From Oceaniradius stylonematis (GTDB taxonomy: Bacteria; Pseudomonadota; Alphaproteobacteria; Rhizobiales; Rhizobiaceae): a stretch of 41,345 bases of DNA. The position numbers and the translations under genes were made by a program. The stretch lies in NCBI RefSeq assembly GCF_003149475.2, contig NZ_QFWV02000008.1:549231-590575 (forward strand), in the 5' to 3' direction. Under the pieces are notes generated by a model. The model was not told the origin of the DNA and ran no database searches. It was given only the letters and a program-made list of their open reading frames with translations. Positions 1 to 7,541 of the stretch are shown in pieces (within the stretch, counting starts at the first letter, position 1; each line of letters begins with the position of its first letter).

Positions 1-1300
1 CGCCCGCTTCGGCCAGTTCGGCCACGCGGGTGGCCAGCGCCTCGATGCCCGCCGAGCCCTCCGCCCAGTGGCGGCAGACGATGGCTTCCGATCCCATCCG
101 CTCGGCATAGTCGGTGATCACCGCGATCTCGGCATCGGTGTCCGAATGGAAATGGTTGATGGCGACCACGGCGGGCACGCCGAACTGGCGGACATTTTCG
201 ATATGCCGGCCCAGATTGGCGCAGCCCTTTTCGACCGCCTCGACATTCTCCGCGCCCAGATCCTCCTTGGCGATGCCGCCATTCATCTTCAGCGCCCTGA
301 CCGTCGCGACGATCACCACCGCGTCGGGCGAAAGCCCCGCCTTGCGGCACTTGATGTCGAAGAACTTCTCGGCGCCCAGATCGGCGCCGAAGCCCGCTTC
401 GGTCACCACATAGTCGGCGACCTTGAGAGCCGTCGTGGTCGCCATGATCGAGTTGCAGCCATGGGCGATGTTGGCGAACGGGCCGCCATGCACGAAGGCG
501 GGATTGTTTTCGAGCGTCTGCACCAGGTTGGGCTGGATCGCGTCCTTGAGCAGCACCGTCATCGCGCCCTCGGCCTTCAGGTCGCGGCAATAGACCGCCG
601 ACTTGTCGCGCCGGTAGCCGACAATGATCCGGCCAAGCCGCTCTTCGAGATCGGCGATGTCGGTGGCAAGGCACAGGATCGCCATCACCTCGGACGCCAC
701 CGTGATGTCGAACCCGCCCTCGCGCGGAAAGCCGTTTGCGACACCGCCGAGTGACAATACCATCTCGCGCAGCGCCCGGTCGTTCATGTCGACGACCCGC
801 CGCCAGACGACGCGGCGCATGTCGATGTCGAGCGCATTGCCCCAATAGATGTGGTTGTCCACCAGCGCGGCGAGCAGATTGTGCGCCGAGGTGATCGCAT
901 GAAAATCGCCGGTAAAATGCAGGTTCATGTCCTCCATCGGCACGACCTGGGCATAGCCGCCGCCGGCCGCGCCGCCCTTGACGCCGAAACAGGGGCCGAG
1001 CGACGCTTCGCGGATACAGATGGCGGTCTTCTTGCCGATGCGGTTCAACCCGTCGCCAAGCCCGACCGTGGTCGTCGTCTTGCCCTCGCCGGCCGGCGTC
1101 GGGTTGATCGCGGTGACGAGCACCAGCTTGCCGGTCTCATTGCCCTGAACGGACTTGATGAACTCGGCCGAAACCTTCGCCTTGTCATGGCCGTAGGGCA
1201 GAAGATCGTCGGACGGTATGCCCAGTTTCGCGCCGATCTCCTGGATCGGTTTCTTCGCCGCCGCGCGCGCGATTTCGATATCGGTCTTGAATTCGGCCAT
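1..1300 (-). CDS. fhs: Formate-tetrahydrofolate ligase (partial, C-terminus outside window)
   Basis: ATP-dependent ligation of formate to tetrahydrofolate, giving 10-formyl-THF for one-carbon metabolism in the cytoplasm. The reading frame begins with ATG at 1300-1298 ([15 protein letters not shown]) and runs off the left edge, so about 433 of the usual ~555 residues are present. The nucleotide-binding loop [16 protein letters not shown] lies at residues 68-83. Further hallmark stretches are [20 protein letters not shown] and [14 protein letters not shown]. The frame is intact throughout the visible part. The downstream end of the gene is not visible, so operon partners on that side are unknown. 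The family assignment is secure. Confidence 0.96.
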   Translation of the reverse strand, partial: MAEFKTDIEIARAAAKKPIQEIGAKLGIPSDDLLPYGHDKAKVSAEFIKSVQGNETGKLVLVTAINPTPAGEGKTTTTVGLGDGLNRIGKKTAICIREASLGPCFGVKGGAAGGGYAQVVPMEDMNLHFTGDFHAITSAHNLLAALVDNHIYWGNALDIDMRRVVWRRVVDMNDRALREMVLSLGGVANGFPREGGFDITVASEVMAILCLATDIADLEERLGRIIVGYRRDKSAVYCRDLKAEGAMTVLLKDAIQPNLVQTLENNPAFVHGGPFANIAHGCNSIMATTTALKVADYVVTEAGFGADLGAEKFFDIKCRKAGLSPDAVVIVATVRALKMNGGIAKEDLGAENVEAVEKGCANLGRHIENVRQFGVPAVVAINHFHSDTDAEIAVITDYAERMGSEAIVCRHWAEGSAGIEALATRVAELAEAG

Positions 1301-1443
1301 CGGGCTCCCCCACTCGGTGTCGGCTGGGCAGCCATGCCCGCGCCCGGCCATTGACCACCGAGTGAGGGGCCACCGCAATCGCAATAGAGCCACGCGTTAG
1401 GCGAATTGCGACACGCAAGCGCTGTGCCGGGTCTGGTTCAAAC

Positions 1444-1597
1444 GACCCCCACCCTTCATCCCTCCCCACCAGGGGCAGGGAGGGAACAAACATGCCAGTT
1501 CGCTCTGCAGCGTCGGCGCCTCGCACGGCGACAGCAACGAGGCACCGATGCAGAGGGCTTCCCTCCCCCTTGTGGGGAGGGATGAAGGGTGGGGGTC
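1444..1597. repeat. Intergenic element with perfect 26-bp inverted repeat arms
   Basis: The gap 1301-1627 between fhs and the DUF2333 gene (both minus strand) holds no convincing gene. It contains two perfectly complementary 26-base arms at 1444-1469 and 1572-1597, starting GACCCCCACCCTTC and ending GAAGGGTGGGGGTC. They are separated by about 102 bases that hold weaker complementary stretches near each arm. This resembles the dispersed palindromic intergenic elements common in Rhizobiales. A role as transcript stabiliser or terminator for the DUF2333 message is possible but inferred. Confidence 0.75.
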
Positions 1598-1627
1598 AAG
1601 CCGGCTGGTGCAGAACGCAGCGAAGTC

Positions 1628-2731
1628 CTACCGGTCCAGAACGTCGCGCATCTCGACCAGGTTCGAGCGGACGCGCAGCAGATCGAAACCGATCGATTCC
1701 AGATGCGATTTGACCAGGCTCGACGCGCTGCCATTGGCGACAAAGGGCGGCCGCACCTGCAGCGCATCGCTCATCTGCTCGTCGATGCGCGCCCAAAGGC
1801 TCGTCAGGTTGCGCTGGGTGAACACGTCCTGAAAGTCGACACTCGCCGCCGACAGGATGCCGTAATAGGCGTAGAGCTGGCCATAGGTGAACCAGAAGCG
1901 GTCGTCGGCGCGGCGGTCGAAGCCGAAAAAGCTCGCCGCCTCCATGCGCCGCTGCAGGATTTCCGAGGTCGAGCCGATATCGGCGGTCACACGATCGATG
2001 AATTGCAGGAGGTTGTCGGCGCGCACATCGAAATCGGCCTCACAGGCCGAGAGCTCGGCGTTGAAGGCAAGCAGTTCCTGTCGTGCCTCACGCAGCTTGG
2101 CCTGCGTCGAGGGCTGCAGGAAGGGCGGGCTGAAGGTGAATATCCACGCATCCTCGCGGTAGTTGGCCGCTTCGCGCGCTTCCTGAAGGTTCTGGTTGAC
2201 CGACGATGTGCCGCGCACGCGCCCCAGCCGGTCGACCAGTTCCACCGCCGTGCGCCGGATCGCCTGGTTGGTGCCGAGCTGGAACGCCGCCTTGTTGTCG
2301 AAGAACGGCGTGTCCTTCCAGTCGGCAACGAAGAAAAAACCCGCCTTGTGCAGCGGATTGGACGGCACCCAGATATCCTGGTTGACGTTGCGGTCGATCA
2401 GGTCCGCCGTCATCTGCACCATGGCCGAAGGTTGGCACGTGCCGTCGGGCAACTGTTCGCCGGCGGCGGTGGTGATCTCGGAATAGTTGTAGCTGGCGAC
2501 ATAGTTGGGATCGTCGCCGCGCCAGAACTGGGTGATGTAGAACAGATAGCCATAGCCGGCGATCAGGCCCAGCAGGATGGCGAAAACCGGGATCTTGATG
2601 ATCCAGCCGCGCCCGCCGAGCCACGCCCAGAAGGCAAGGAACGGCCACAAGAGCCAGCCGATGGCGACGCCGATGCCATGGCCGATCGCCTCGAAGATGC
2701 GCCGGAAGAAGGCGATGATGGGATCAAGCAT
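1628..2731 (-). CDS. DUF2333 family membrane-anchored protein
   Basis: A 367-residue protein that I match to the DUF2333 family of unknown function. The N-terminus has a hydrophobic, Trp-rich stretch (about residues 15-40) and then a clear transmembrane segment at about residues 46-67 (IPVFAILLGLIAGYGYLFYI). The remainder is soluble and mostly helical, presumably periplasmic. The ATG at 2731 has a GAGGAG ribosome site nine bases upstream. It lies 21 bases downstream of the DUF6638 gene on the same strand, so the two are probably cotranscribed. Both belong to the set of uncharacterised genes spread over 1.6-9.8 kb. No catalytic motif is visible. Confidence 0.8.
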   Translation of the reverse strand: MLDPIIAFFRRIFEAIGHGIGVAIGWLLWPFLAFWAWLGGRGWIIKIPVFAILLGLIAGYGYLFYITQFWRGDDPNYVASYNYSEITTAAGEQLPDGTCQPSAMVQMTADLIDRNVNQDIWVPSNPLHKAGFFFVADWKDTPFFDNKAAFQLGTNQAIRRTAVELVDRLGRVRGTSSVNQNLQEAREAANYREDAWIFTFSPPFLQPSTQAKLREARQELLAFNAELSACEADFDVRADNLLQFIDRVTADIGSTSEILQRRMEAASFFGFDRRADDRFWFTYGQLYAYYGILSAASVDFQDVFTQRNLTSLWARIDEQMSDALQVRPPFVANGSASSLVKSHLESIGFDLLRVRSNLVEMRDVLDR

Positions 2732-2752
2732 CGGCTGGGCTCCTCAGATCAA

Positions 2753-4036
2753 TCAATCAAGTCCGAACAGCCGGGCGCGCAGGCCGGCCTTGTCCGTCAG
2801 ATAGGTGTTTTTCAGCGTCTCCACAACGAAGCCGCGAAAACCGTCGTCCCATCTTTCGTACTCGGCGTAGAAGCGCTGCTTGTTGAAGACGTACCGCGTC
2901 ACGAAATCGCGCGGCACGTATTCGCTGATCAGACGGTTGGTCAGCCAGGCATCGTGATGGTCGGGCTTGCCCCGGACGATCTGGAAGCGAAGTGCGTGCG
3001 GCACGTCGCGAATGTCGATGCGGCCGGTGCGCGCCAGTTCCCGCCGGGCGGAATTGAGGAACGGATAGGTGCCGTCCTCGCGGATCGGCCCGGCGTTGCG
3101 CGACACGAAGGTCTGCAGCCAGACAGGGTCAGCGGCGGTCAGATCGGCATCGGGATCAATGGCATGCACCAGCCCCTTGAGTGCCAGATCGGCGCGGTGA
3201 TCGATGAAGCCGCCACCCTCCAGCCAGGACGCGCTCGGCAGGTCGATCCGGCCCGAACGCGACAGGAAATCGAACACCCGCCGATGGTCGCCAATGTCCA
3301 GATAGCTAACCTGCCAGGGACGGGACCGCCGAAAACCCGGCGCGTCGGCATCGCAGATCACGGTCGTCATCTTGTCGTCGACAAACACGTAGGTGCCGCC
3401 GAAATGCGATGTCCAGAAGGCCGAATGGCGGAAGACGACCTGGTCGGGCACCAGCCGGTTCGAGCGGATGTCGCCGGTTGTCTGGGCGAGCGTCACCATC
3501 TGTTCGAGCATCGCATCGTCGCGCCAGGCGTCGGGCTCGGTCTTCAGCCGGTCAACGAGGGTGCGCAGCTCGGCCGCCTTGGCAAGAACGTTCTCCGCCG
3601 ACAGGACCTTGAACTGCACCTGCTCGATCGACAGCAGGTCCTCGATGTCCTCGATCGCCGACACATTGTCTTCGATCTCGCCATAGATGACGTCCTTGAT
3701 CGTCAGCGCGTGGATGGCGCGGGCATTGGCGGTGTAGAATTCGTGCATCAGCCCGCCGGTGTTGGAAAAGCGCGTGTGGACGACCGGCAGGCTCGCCTGC
3801 CCCGGTGTCAGGATGATGAAGCGCCGGTTGATGCCCGCCGGGTCCAGATAGTCGAAATCGCCCAGTTCCTCGGCCACCTGCGGCGAAAAGCCGGTGCGGT
3901 CGATGTCGAAGCGGTCGAGCTTTGTCGGCGGCAGGCGGAAGGCCTCAAGCGCCTTGTTGTAGCGCTCGACCAGATGCGGCCGGTCGACCGTGAACAGCCG
4001 GCCATAGATCAGCGCGTTTTCATAAAGGCGTTTCAT
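2753..4036 (-). CDS. DUF6638 family protein, function unknown
   Basis: A 427-residue soluble protein beginning MKRLYENALIYGRLFTVDRP, which I associate with the Rhizobiales family DUF6638. There is no signal peptide, membrane segment or recognisable enzyme motif. The middle (about residues 105-175) is helix-rich, with many Glu, Asp and Leu residues. The ATG at 4036 is chosen because it begins the recognisable family start. No strong ribosome site precedes it, and an in-frame TTG at 4063 would add nine residues. The DUF2333 gene follows after 21 bases. The family name is from memory and needs a profile search. Confidence 0.7.
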   Translation of the reverse strand: MKRLYENALIYGRLFTVDRPHLVERYNKALEAFRLPPTKLDRFDIDRTGFSPQVAEELGDFDYLDPAGINRRFIILTPGQASLPVVHTRFSNTGGLMHEFYTANARAIHALTIKDVIYGEIEDNVSAIEDIEDLLSIEQVQFKVLSAENVLAKAAELRTLVDRLKTEPDAWRDDAMLEQMVTLAQTTGDIRSNRLVPDQVVFRHSAFWTSHFGGTYVFVDDKMTTVICDADAPGFRRSRPWQVSYLDIGDHRRVFDFLSRSGRIDLPSASWLEGGGFIDHRADLALKGLVHAIDPDADLTAADPVWLQTFVSRNAGPIREDGTYPFLNSARRELARTGRIDIRDVPHALRFQIVRGKPDHHDAWLTNRLISEYVPRDFVTRYVFNKQRFYAEYERWDDGFRGFVVETLKNTYLTDKAGLRARLFGLD

Positions 4037-4047
4037 GGCAGCGGTGC

Positions 4048-4076
4048 TTGGAAAGGGACCCAAAAGTGTGTATATA
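4048..4076 (+). promoter_or_regulatory. Predicted sigma-70 type promoter of hicAB
   Basis: TTGGAA at 4048-4053 and TATATA at 4071-4076 are separated by exactly 17 bases and point toward hicA, whose GTG start lies 24 bases downstream of the -10 box. The whole site sits in the 63-bp divergent gap between the DUF6638 gene and hicA. The spacing and both hexamers fit the housekeeping consensus. The site also overlaps the region where a HicB operator would be expected. Confidence 0.5.
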
Positions 4077-4099
4077 AGTGTGCACGAACGAGGCGCCCC

Positions 4100-4300
4100 G
4101 TGCTGGAAACCAATTCACGCAAGATCATCGCCCGCCTCGAAAAGGAAGGCTTTGAACTGGTAGCGGTTCGCGGGTCGCACCACAAGTTCCGCAAAGGCTC
4201 GGTGATGCTTGTCGTGCCACATCCGAAGAAGGATTTGCCCAAGGGTACGGCGCGCGCGATTGCCAAACAGGCGGGTTGGCTGAAGGACCAAAACAGATGA
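4100..4300 (+). CDS. hicA: HicA-type mRNA interferase toxin
   Basis: A 66-residue protein of the HicA family, a small dsRBD-fold toxin that binds and cleaves mRNA when released from HicB. After the start come NSRKIIARLEKEGFE, then the diagnostic RGSHHKF with the catalytic His (His27/28), then PHPKKDLPKGTARAIAKQAGW, the conserved C-terminal helix. The start is GTG at 4100, with a GAGG-like site about eight bases upstream; no in-frame ATG exists nearby. The stop overlaps the hicB start (ATGA), so the two are translationally coupled. The gene has the usual toxin-first order of hicAB operons. Confidence 0.93.
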   Translation: MLETNSRKIIARLEKEGFELVAVRGSHHKFRKGSVMLVVPHPKKDLPKGTARAIAKQAGWLKDQNR

Positions 4301-4692
4301 CCCATTACTTCGCATTGGTGCACAAGGATGCGGAAAGCGCCTACGGGATCAGCTTCCCGGACCTGCCCGGCTGCTTTTCCGCCGCCGACACGCAGGACGA
4401 CATTATTCCCAATGCGATGGAAGCCATCGAACTTTATCTCGATGATGTGCCGGAAGCGCCGCACTCGCGCGACCTCGAGGCGCTGACCGCCGATCCCGGC
4501 ATTGCCAGTGAACTCGCCGCTGGCGCCTATCTGATTGCCGTCCCGCATATCGCCAACACCAACAAGACGACGCGCGTGAACATCACCCTGAACAAGGGGC
4601 TGCTGGACGCCATCGACGCCGAAGCGTCCAAGCGCAAGATGACCCGGTCCGGCCTGATCGCGCAGGCGGCCGAGCGGGAGATTCTGGGGTAG
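4297..4692 (+). CDS. hicB: HicB-type antitoxin with C-terminal ribbon-helix-helix domain
   Basis: A 131-residue antitoxin that neutralises HicA and probably represses the operon. The N-terminal part (about residues 1-60; HYFALVHKDAESAYGISFPDLPGC) is the degenerate RNase H-like HicB domain. Residues ~92-131 (TRVNITLNKGLLDAIDAEA) form a ribbon-helix-helix DNA-binding domain. The ATG at 4297 overlaps the hicA TGA by four bases. The gene is convergent with vapC, whose end is 51 bases away. The paired architecture makes the assignment firm. Confidence 0.93.
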   Translation: MTHYFALVHKDAESAYGISFPDLPGCFSAADTQDDIIPNAMEAIELYLDDVPEAPHSRDLEALTADPGIASELAAGAYLIAVPHIANTNKTTRVNITLNKGLLDAIDAEASKRKMTRSGLIAQAAEREILG

Positions 4693-4743
4693 GTCAGCCC
4701 GATAACAACGCGCTGATGAGCAGGGCCGTCGCGCTCGGAAATG

Positions 4744-5166
4744 TCACGGGTTTGCCGATTGGAAAATCGGCACGCCAGCGACTTGGGCCGCCCTTTGAAG
4801 CGCCTTGTCGAAGGTCGCCAAGGGCAGTCCGCGACGCATCGCAGTTTCCAGATAGAGCGCGTCATAGACCGACAATCGATGCTCCTGGCCCAGCGATATC
4901 GCGGCGTCCTTTGCAGCATGCCGACTTTCATCGTCGATGACGATTGTCAACTCTTCGAACTGGGCAAACGCACGCCGAATGAACCCGTAGGCAATGCGTC
5001 CACGCCGCACCGCCATAAGCAGGCCATTGGCCATTTCGGCGTGCCAATGGAAGGGAATGACCGCGCCATGTTCAGCCACATGGTCCTCGATGAGGATCGA
5101 AAGCGGTTCCGTCTCGTCGTCCAGATACCAGGACAGCGTGACCGAACAATCCACGACGACGCTCAA
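4744..5166 (-). CDS. vapC: VapC-type PIN-domain ribonuclease toxin
   Basis: A 140-residue PIN-domain protein, likely a Mg-dependent RNase toxin held by the antitoxin encoded just upstream. The four acidic metal-binding positions are visible: Asp6 (VVVDCSVTLSWYL), Glu44 (HAEMANGL), Asp102 (SVYDALYLETA) and Asp120 (LATFDKAL). The start codon is TTG at 5166, overlapping the antitoxin stop as TTGA. This implies translational coupling and a deliberately weak start. The length matches the family. Its RNA target cannot be told from sequence. Confidence 0.92.
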   Translation of the reverse strand: MSVVVDCSVTLSWYLDDETEPLSILIEDHVAEHGAVIPFHWHAEMANGLLMAVRRGRIAYGFIRRAFAQFEELTIVIDDESRHAAKDAAISLGQEHRLSVYDALYLETAMRRGLPLATFDKALQRAAQVAGVPIFQSANP

Positions 5167-5420
5167 TACCTGCGGCCCTCTTCGATCAGTTCCTTGATCG
5201 TGATGTCGCCAAGCGGTTTGACCTCCTTGCGCATTTCGCGGATCGCCTTGATCGCCTCTCGCGCCCGTCTGCGGCGCTCTTCTTCGTCTGCGGGCTCGAC
5301 CGCAACCATCTTGACCACCGGCTTTCCGTGACGGGTAATGATCACCTCGTCACCCTTCTCGACGCGCTCGACAAGCGCGCTGAGATTGTTGCGCGCGTCG
5401 AGAATTCCGATCTCGTCCAT
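5163..5420 (-). CDS. vapB: Phd/YefM-family antitoxin paired with VapC
   Basis: An 85-residue antitoxin. The N-terminal half (MDEIGILDARNNLSALVERVEKGDEVIITRHGKPVVKMV) is the Phd/YefM DNA-binding fold. The charged C-terminal half (EEERRRRAREAIKAIREMRKE) is the expected toxin-binding tail. The ATG at 5420 has a GGAGGT ribosome site. The gene ends inside the vapC start. The imperfect palindrome at 5434-5452 just upstream is the likely operator for autoregulation by the complex. The family is Phd/YefM rather than AbrB-type VapB; the name reflects the PIN partner. Confidence 0.9.
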   Translation of the reverse strand: MDEIGILDARNNLSALVERVEKGDEVIITRHGKPVVKMVAVEPADEEERRRRAREAIKAIREMRKEVKPLGDITIKELIEEGRRY

Positions 5421-5433
5421 GACTGACCTCCAT

Positions 5434-5480
5434 TCTGGCCATTGTGGCTAGAGTTTATGTGCACGAGCAACCAATCACAA
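5434..5480 (-). promoter_or_regulatory. Predicted vapBC promoter with overlapping operator palindrome
   Basis: On the minus strand, TTGTGA (5480-5475) and TAAACT (5457-5452) are spaced by 17 bases. The imperfect palindrome TCTGGCCA-TTG-TGGCTAGA (5434-5452, one mismatched pair) begins at the last base of the -10 box and lies directly downstream of it. A site so placed would block initiation when bound, which is the usual autoregulatory layout for toxin-antitoxin operons. Binding by the antitoxin is inferred. Confidence 0.5.
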
Positions 5481-5492
5481 GATGGTACCGCC

Positions 5493-7403
5493 TCACCCCT
5501 CCCAAATCCCCTTCTCCTTCCGCTCGGTGATCTCGCGGGCGGCGCGTTCGGTCTGGCGCTGGCGGCGGATGATCTCGGCGACCGCCGCATCGTCGGCCTT
5601 GTCCGAATAGCGGAACTCGGAATCGGCGTAGCGGTTGATCTCCTGCATCACCATGCCGATGGTGAACGGCTCGCGCAGTTCGGAAATCATCGCCAGCTTC
5701 TCGTCGTAGGACTTGTGCAGGAAGGTCTCGGGCGTTTCGAACCATGCGTCGGGCAGTTCGATGTCCATCGCGCGCATCTTGATCGCATCGGTGACGTTCT
5801 TGATCGCCCGGCCGGTGAAGCGCGGCTCGGCCTCCTTGATCATGTGCAGATAGGTGCCGATGTCGGCGATGGTCTTGGGCGCCCCATGGGTCTCGATGAA
5901 CCGGTCGTAGATGGTCATCAGCCCGTCCTCGGCCGGCCGGTCGTGGCCCTCATAGGCCGCCCGGACAGCGTCGCGGATCTGCTGGTCGGCGTACAGCTCG
6001 TGATCGCCCAGCGGAATGGCATGGTTCTTTCCGGCGAGCAGGTGGAAGATGTCGATATAGTCGTTGCGCGTCTGCGGCCCGTCGACCAGCCAGCGCGCAC
6101 CGGCCCGCTGGCGCAGCGCATCATCGACGTTCTCGGGGTAGTTGGAAAACATGCCGAACGAGCAATTGCCGCGCACCACCGTCATCGCGCCGGCAAAGCT
6201 CTCCATCAGGACCGCCGTCACCTCCTGCTGGCCGGCCGACGCACGGTCGTCGGAGCGGCGCGCCGCCACCTGGTCGATATCGTCGATTGTGCCGAAGCCG
6301 ATCGCCTTGGGATCGAGCACGTTGGAGACGAACTGCTTGCAGTTCTGACCCGACTTGCCCTGATAGGACGAAATCTGGTCGACGCCGAAATTCTCGTAAT
6401 GGAACGGATAGCCGGCGACCTGGCAGTAATCGTTGACCAGCCCGGCGATCATCTGGATCATGATCGTCTTGCCCGTCCCCGGCGCACCGTCGCCGATGAA
6501 GGTGAACAGGAACCCGCCCAGTTCGACGAACGGGTTCAGCCCGCGCTGGAAATCGTGGCATACCAGCATCTTGGCCAGCTTCATCGCCTGATACTTGGCG
6601 ATGTGGTTGCCGATGATCTCCTCGGGCTTCTTGAAGGTCATAGTCAGCGGCTTGCGGCGAGCGCCGGGCGCCACGTCGAACCCGTCGAGCGTGAAATCGT
6701 CCTTTTCGATGCGCACATGGCTGTCCTCGAAGGCGCCGAGCGCCTCGAACCGTCCCTTGCGCTGCAACAGCCCCTCGACGGTGACGCGCGCGAACGCCTT
6801 GGCCCGCTGGCCCATCGCGACATCGTCGGGCGCGCCCTCGATGGCCGCGGCCAGTCCGGCCAGCACGGATTTGACCGCATCCTGCGGCGTGTCGAAATCA
6901 TAGTCCGGCTCGGACAGGTCTTCGCCCGGCTCGGTGTCGGTTTCGAGCATGGCGAGCAGATAGGCGGCGAACGCGAAGGCCGACACATAGGCCGAGGCGC
7001 CCAGCAGCGCCCGAAACCGGTTGGCGTCATCGCCTTCCAAAGGCGCAGTGGCATTGCGTGCCTTCAGGCTCTCGAGATCGGTCTGCCGGGCGAACATGTC
7101 CGAGACGGCCAGCGCGATCGCCGCGCCGCGCCGCGCGCGATACAAAAGACCATGCTGCGCCGGCGAGAGCATCTGGTCGTCGGCGCGGATCGCGCCGATC
7201 TGCCTGGCCAGTTCCACCTCGCGGGTACGCCGCGTACCGCCGGTCGAAACCGTCGAGACGAACCGGCGTCCCGTCCCGGCCAGTTGCGTGGAAGAGCGCC
7301 CGTCGGTGCGTTCCATGACGACGAACCGCGTGACCAGCGACTGCGCCGTGGCGCGGTGCTTCTCGATGTCCTTTTCGTCGATCTGCGTCAGGCCGGTGTC
7401 CAT
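5493..7403 (-). CDS. Classic-clade AAA ATPase of unknown function
   Basis: A 636-residue ATPase. The N-terminal ~270 residues match no domain I know and include an Ala-rich hydrophobic helix (about residues 134-150, SAYVSAFAFAAYLLAML). The AAA module follows: Walker A GDGAPGTGKT near residues 300-309, a Walker B-like strand IGFGTIDDIDQVA near residue 375, and a sensor-1/arginine-finger region FSNYPENVDDALRQRAGARW near residue 420. The Walker B end reads D-D-I-D rather than the usual D-E. The C-terminal ~60 residues are charged and helical. The ATG at 7403 has AGGAGCG upstream. It is flanked by other uncharacterised genes of the same set, suggesting an ATP-driven remodelling machine with dedicated partners; this role is inferred. 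Confidence 0.85.
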   Translation of the reverse strand: MDTGLTQIDEKDIEKHRATAQSLVTRFVVMERTDGRSSTQLAGTGRRFVSTVSTGGTRRTREVELARQIGAIRADDQMLSPAQHGLLYRARRGAAIALAVSDMFARQTDLESLKARNATAPLEGDDANRFRALLGASAYVSAFAFAAYLLAMLETDTEPGEDLSEPDYDFDTPQDAVKSVLAGLAAAIEGAPDDVAMGQRAKAFARVTVEGLLQRKGRFEALGAFEDSHVRIEKDDFTLDGFDVAPGARRKPLTMTFKKPEEIIGNHIAKYQAMKLAKMLVCHDFQRGLNPFVELGGFLFTFIGDGAPGTGKTIMIQMIAGLVNDYCQVAGYPFHYENFGVDQISSYQGKSGQNCKQFVSNVLDPKAIGFGTIDDIDQVAARRSDDRASAGQQEVTAVLMESFAGAMTVVRGNCSFGMFSNYPENVDDALRQRAGARWLVDGPQTRNDYIDIFHLLAGKNHAIPLGDHELYADQQIRDAVRAAYEGHDRPAEDGLMTIYDRFIETHGAPKTIADIGTYLHMIKEAEPRFTGRAIKNVTDAIKMRAMDIELPDAWFETPETFLHKSYDEKLAMISELREPFTIGMVMQEINRYADSEFRYSDKADDAAVAEIIRRQRQTERAAREITERKEKGIWEG

Positions 7404-7419
7404 TGGGAACGCTCCTATT

Positions 7420-7529
7420 CCACACCCTCATCCTGAGGTGCGAGCAACCATCCCCTGCCCCTTCGAGGCTCGCCAAGCTCGCACCTCAGGATGAGGGGAT
7501 GGGGCGAGCCTCGAAGGGCGAGGGTGTGG
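7420..7529. repeat. Intergenic element with two interleaved long inverted repeats
   Basis: The gap between the AAA ATPase gene and the upstream 385-aa gene is filled by a composite palindrome. Arm A (7426-7445) is perfectly complementary to A' (7477-7496), 20 bp. Arm B (7459-7474) is perfectly complementary to B' (7503-7518), 16 bp. An outer 9-bp pair (7420-7428 with 7521-7529) closes the element. The order A-B-A'-B' means the two hairpins are mutually exclusive or form a pseudoknot. Arm A contains CCTCATCCTGAGG, which is itself palindromic and typical of dispersed Rhizobiales elements. Confidence 0.85.
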
Positions 7530-7541
7530 CCAGTCATCATC

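Noticed and set aside
1589-4300. A 903-codon open frame on the plus strand ending in hicA
   Set aside because: Only the last 66 codons (from GTG 4100) match a family. The rest is antisense to the DUF2333 and DUF6638 genes and reflects GC-rich codon bias.
7420-7529. CRISPR array
   Set aside because: The repeats are inverted, not direct, and there are no regularly spaced units or cas genes.
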